In this document: positions 23,423 through 25,787 of the stretch, one piece after another
Layout of the letters: each line of letters begins with the position of its first letter
How positions within the stretch are numbered: position 1 is the first letter of the stretch
From: Bacteroidales bacterium
GTDB lineage: Bacteria; Bacteroidota; Bacteroidia; Bacteroidales; UBA7960
Reading direction: 5' to 3'
Assembly (NCBI GenBank): GCA_007131125.1
Contig: SLRE01000019.1
Coordinates: 1 to 25,787, forward strand
DNA length: 25,787 nucleotides
The notes under the pieces: generated by a model
Database searches by the model: none
What the model was told of the DNA's origin: nothing
What the model saw: the letters and a program-made list of their open reading frames with translations, nothing else
Program-made: the position numbers and the translations under genes

Positions 23423-23458
23423 TGGAGGCCTCCACCTTGAAAACTTTGCGTAATTTTG
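23423..23458 (+). promoter_or_regulatory. Candidate hydG promoter with palindromic operator
   Basis: A perfect 12-bp palindrome, TGGAGGCCTCCA (23423-23434), is followed 16 bp later by TAATTTTG (23451-23458), a full match to the -7 consensus TAnnTTTG. Transcription would start about 18 bp before the hydG ATG. No -33 TTTG is found at 19 bp, which would fit a promoter that needs an activator bound at the palindrome. This last point is inference. Confidence 0.42.
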
Positions 23459-23481
23459 TATAAGAAAATTAATTGTTTCCA

Positions 23482-24909
23482 ATGATATACCACCCTCAGC
23501 AATACCGGATAAAAGACAAAAGGATGCAGCCTTTTATCGATCCCGATGAAATTTGGGATTACATTAACAATACAAAGGCTGATAAAGACCGTGTCAGGGA
23601 AGTGATCAAGGCTTCCCTCGACAAAAAACGTCTTTCCCTGGAGGAAACTGCCGTATTGCTTAATGCCACGGACCCTGATTTAATTGAAGAGATAAAGGAA
23701 GGGGCCCGCACCCTGAAGGAAAAAGTATACGGTGAAAGAATCGTATTGTTTGCCCCCCTTTATGTCGGGGATCTTTGTACCAACAATTGCCAGTATTGTG
23801 GATTTCGCTCCTCCAATAAAGAAACCAAACGCCTGACCCTTAGCTCAGAAGAGCTGGTTACCGAAACCAAAGCCCTGATTGACCAGGGCCATAAGCGCCT
23901 GATCCTGGTTTATGGCGAGCATCCAAAATATTCTCCGGAGTTTATTGCCGAAACTGTAAGAATTGTTTATGGTGTAAAACACAACAAAGGCGAGATCAGG
24001 AGGGTAAATATCAATGCCGCTCCTTTCGACATTCCGGGCTTTCGCACCATAAAGAGCGCAGGAATAGGAACTTACCAGATATTCCAGGAAACCTATCATG
24101 AGCCTACTTATGCAAAGGTTCACCTTGGGGGCGTTAAAAGGAATTATGAGTGGAGGCTTACTTCACTTGACCGGGCGCAGGAAGCCGGTATCGACGATGT
24201 GGGGATTGGGGCTTTGTTCGGACTCTACGACTGGAGGTTTGAAGTAATGGGCCTGGTTAGGCACGTAAACCATTTCGAAGCGGTTTATAATGTTGGACCC
24301 CATACCATTTCTTTCCCAAGGATTCAAAATGCCATGTCCCTGGATATTGATAAAACCAATATTGTTAAGGATGAGGATTTTGTGAGGCTGGTGGCCATTC
24401 TCAGGCTGGCGGTGCCTTACACCGGAATGATTCTTACAGCCCGTGAACCTGCCCACACCAGGAGCCAGATCCTGCGATTCGGGGTATCCCAAATCGATGG
24501 TGGTACCAACCTGGAACTTGGGGGATATTCCAAAGAAAGAAAACCTGAACAGGATCTAAGCATGGAGCAGTTCCAGATAAACGATACCCGCTCGCTCAAC
24601 GAGATTATGGACGAGCTTATCAAATCGGGTTATATCCCCTCATTTTGCACCGCCTGTTACAGGCTGGGACGCACTGGCGAACATTTCATGGAATTTTCCG
24701 TACCTGGCTTCATAAAAAGGTATTGCTCCCCGAATGCTTTGCTCACCCTGGCCGAATACCTCGAAGACTATGCTCCCGAGGATACCAAAAAAGCAGGCTA
24801 TAAACTGATTGATGAAAAAGTGGACGAGCTTTCCAAAAGTCAAAAAACCGATAAGCTCAGGGAAAAGATCCAACAGGTAAAACAAGGTAAAAGAGATTTA
24901 TATTTCTAA
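23482..24909 (+). CDS. hydG: [FeFe] hydrogenase H-cluster maturase HydG (radical SAM tyrosine lyase)
   Basis: HydG splits L-tyrosine with radical SAM chemistry to give the CO and cyanide ligands of the H-cluster, delivered as an Fe(CO)2(CN)-cysteine synthon. The 475-residue protein (from the ATG at 23482) has the radical SAM motif CTNNCQYC (Cys99, 103, 106) inside a TIM-barrel. Its C-terminal domain carries the second cluster C-x2-C-x22-C (Cys389, 392, 415) in CTACYRLGRTGEHFMEF, which marks HydG and separates it from ThiH. Length is usual. A TTG three codons upstream (23473) is a less likely start. It is followed 12 bp later by the TM1266-like pair. The partner maturases HydE and HydF are outside the window. 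Confidence 0.97.
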   Translation: MIYHPQQYRIKDKRMQPFIDPDEIWDYINNTKADKDRVREVIKASLDKKRLSLEETAVLLNATDPDLIEEIKEGARTLKEKVYGERIVLFAPLYVGDLCTNNCQYCGFRSSNKETKRLTLSSEELVTETKALIDQGHKRLILVYGEHPKYSPEFIAETVRIVYGVKHNKGEIRRVNINAAPFDIPGFRTIKSAGIGTYQIFQETYHEPTYAKVHLGGVKRNYEWRLTSLDRAQEAGIDDVGIGALFGLYDWRFEVMGLVRHVNHFEAVYNVGPHTISFPRIQNAMSLDIDKTNIVKDEDFVRLVAILRLAVPYTGMILTAREPAHTRSQILRFGVSQIDGGTNLELGGYSKERKPEQDLSMEQFQINDTRSLNEIMDELIKSGYIPSFCTACYRLGRTGEHFMEFSVPGFIKRYCSPNALLTLAEYLEDYAPEDTKKAGYKLIDEKVDELSKSQKTDKLREKIQQVKQGKRDLYF

Positions 24910-24921
24910 AAAACAGCAGCT

Positions 24922-25197
24922 ATGCAACAAAAAACCATGGTGCTTGGAATTTTGGTGATTGACCGGATCAAGGAAGCCGGAAAAACCCAGAAGGTTTTGA
25001 CAAAACACGCCGGGGTGATCCGCACCCGCCTGGGGTTTCATGAATTATCGGAAGATATTTGCAGCAGGGTAGGTACCATTCTGCTGGTTTTACAAGGCGA
25101 TCCCCAAAAATGGGAAAAACTGGAAAAAGACCTTGGAGAAATCGGCGGAATTGAAATACAGAAAATGAAATTTGATTATTTATTCGAAAAAAATTGA
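24922..25197 (+). CDS. TM1266-like iron-only hydrogenase system protein, copy 1
   Basis: This 91-residue protein belongs to the small ferredoxin-like/ACT-like family (TM1266 type) found next to [FeFe] hydrogenase maturation genes and annotated as a putative hydrogenase-system regulator. Conserved pieces are LGILVIDR, KVLTKHAGVIRTRLGFHEL, GTILLVLQGDP and IEIQKMKF near the end. There is no DNA-binding domain, so any regulation would be indirect. The fold resembles the ligand-binding half of NikR. It lies 12 bp after hydG and 3 bp before a second copy of the same family. Confidence 0.86.
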   Translation: MQQKTMVLGILVIDRIKEAGKTQKVLTKHAGVIRTRLGFHELSEDICSRVGTILLVLQGDPQKWEKLEKDLGEIGGIEIQKMKFDYLFEKN

Positions 25198-25200
25198 ATT

Positions 25201-25452
25201 ATGTCCGAAATCAGAATTCTTGGGGTATTGGTTGCCGAAAGAAGTAAGGCTGCAGTTCAGGTACAGGAGGTTTTGACCAAATACGGCTGTACCATTAAAA
25301 CCAGGCTGGGAATAAATGAGCTGGATATGGACAATTGCGATGGTTGCGGTTTGATATTGCTCGAACTCATGGGCGACCCTGAAGAATGCATGCGCCTTGA
25401 AAATGAACTTTGGGCCATTGACGGAACCAAAGTGCAAAAAATGGTATTTTAA
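25201..25452 (+). CDS. TM1266-like iron-only hydrogenase system protein, copy 2
   Basis: This 83-residue protein is clearly homologous to the preceding gene product. The shared frame is LGVLVAER, EVLTKYGCTIKTRLGINEL, GLILLELMGDP and KVQKMVF. It differs by carrying cysteines, including DNCDGCG in the middle, which copy 1 lacks apart from one. The pair looks like a tandem duplication that has diverged, and the two may form a heterodimer. It is followed 20 bp later by the Rrf2 regulator. Confidence 0.86.
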   Translation: MSEIRILGVLVAERSKAAVQVQEVLTKYGCTIKTRLGINELDMDNCDGCGLILLELMGDPEECMRLENELWAIDGTKVQKMVF

Positions 25453-25472
25453 AAAACTAAAAAAGAATAGTT

Positions 25473-25787
25473 ATGGCCAAACTGGTTCATTTTTCGGAAG
25501 CGGCATCACTGGCATTGCATGCCATGGTGCTCATAGCCAAATCGGATAAGCATGTTAACGTAAATACCCTGGCTGAGCAAATGGGGGCATCACGCAATCA
25601 CCTGGCCAAAGTTTTGCAGCAATTGGTTAAGTACAACTTTTTGCGTTCGGTAAGGGGTCCGAGCGGAGGATTTGTTTTGAATAAAAAACCTTCGGAAATT
25701 ACCATCCTGGATATTTACGAAGCCATTGAAGGCAAAATTGACGTGCAGGAATGCCCCCTTGACAGGCAAATATGCCCTTTCAACAAA
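25473..25787 (+). CDS. Rrf2 family transcriptional regulator, 5' part (cut by window end)
   Basis: The first 105 codons are in view and the frame is open to the window end. It starts MAKLVHFSEAASLALHAMVL and continues with the Rrf2 winged helix: LAEQMGASRNHLAKVLQQL (recognition region) and the wing RSVRGPSGGFVL. After the dimerisation helix region ILDIYEAIEG come ECPLDRQICPF with Cys94 and Cys101, the start of the three-Cys cluster site seen in IscR/NsrR/RsrR-type members. It probably binds an Fe-S cluster and senses redox, NO or cluster supply. Directly downstream of hydG and the TM1266-like pair, it is a good candidate regulator of hydrogenase maturation. A short gene in the same direction probably follows. 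Confidence 0.9.
   Translation, partial: MAKLVHFSEAASLALHAMVLIAKSDKHVNVNTLAEQMGASRNHLAKVLQQLVKYNFLRSVRGPSGGFVLNKKPSEITILDIYEAIEGKIDVQECPLDRQICPFNK

Overview
The window looks like a chromosomal segment of an anaerobic, H2-metabolising member of the Bacteroidota (Bacteroidales/Marinilabiliales-like). Reasons: the protein families, long tandem PAS hybrid histidine kinases, weak Shine-Dalgarno sites, several upstream boxes matching the Bacteroidota -7 consensus TAnnTTTG, a 5'-nucleotidase split into two genes, and dnaA next to a low-molecular-weight tyrosine phosphatase gene. No rRNA, tRNA, CRISPR array, insertion sequence or prophage gene was recognised.

Left part (1-8842, all minus strand): the start of a low-molecular-weight protein tyrosine phosphatase cut by the window edge; dnaA with a hairpin/T-run terminator; a Tat-exported metallophosphatase and a lipoprotein carrying the C-terminal 5'-nucleotidase domain; a YigZ/IMPACT protein; ribD; and a large three-PAS hybrid sensor kinase.

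Middle part (9228-21350): a hydrogen/redox module read outward in both directions from a 302-bp regulatory region at 12614-12915. Leftward lie a small [2Fe-2S] thioredoxin-like ferredoxin, a sensory-type H-cluster-domain protein with a PAS domain, and a SpoIIE/PP2C phosphatase. Rightward lie hydC, hydB and hydA, which form a trimeric NAD-linked [FeFe] hydrogenase (HydABC type). They are followed by a second sensory-type H-cluster protein fused to a histidine kinase, a single-domain response regulator, a REC-histidine kinase, and the NADH/NAD+ sensor Rex. Short gaps or overlaps suggest one long transcript from hydC to rex.

Right part (21657-25787, plus strand): a RibF-like protein with a divergent riboflavin-kinase half, a PhnP-like metallo-beta-lactamase hydrolase, the radical-SAM H-cluster maturase HydG, two tandem TM1266-like small hydrogenase-system proteins, and the start of an Rrf2 regulator cut by the window end. 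HydE and HydF are not in view.

Working model (inference): HydABC exchanges electrons between H2 and NAD(H), possibly ferredoxin too. Two diverged catalytically altered H-cluster proteins sense H2 or redox state and act through a phosphatase on one side and a His-Asp relay on the other, while Rex reads NADH/NAD+ and the Rrf2 protein may read Fe-S or redox status. The unusual points are the paired sensors with different outputs, the loss of cluster ligands in only one of them, and the absence of any DNA-binding response regulator in the visible relay.
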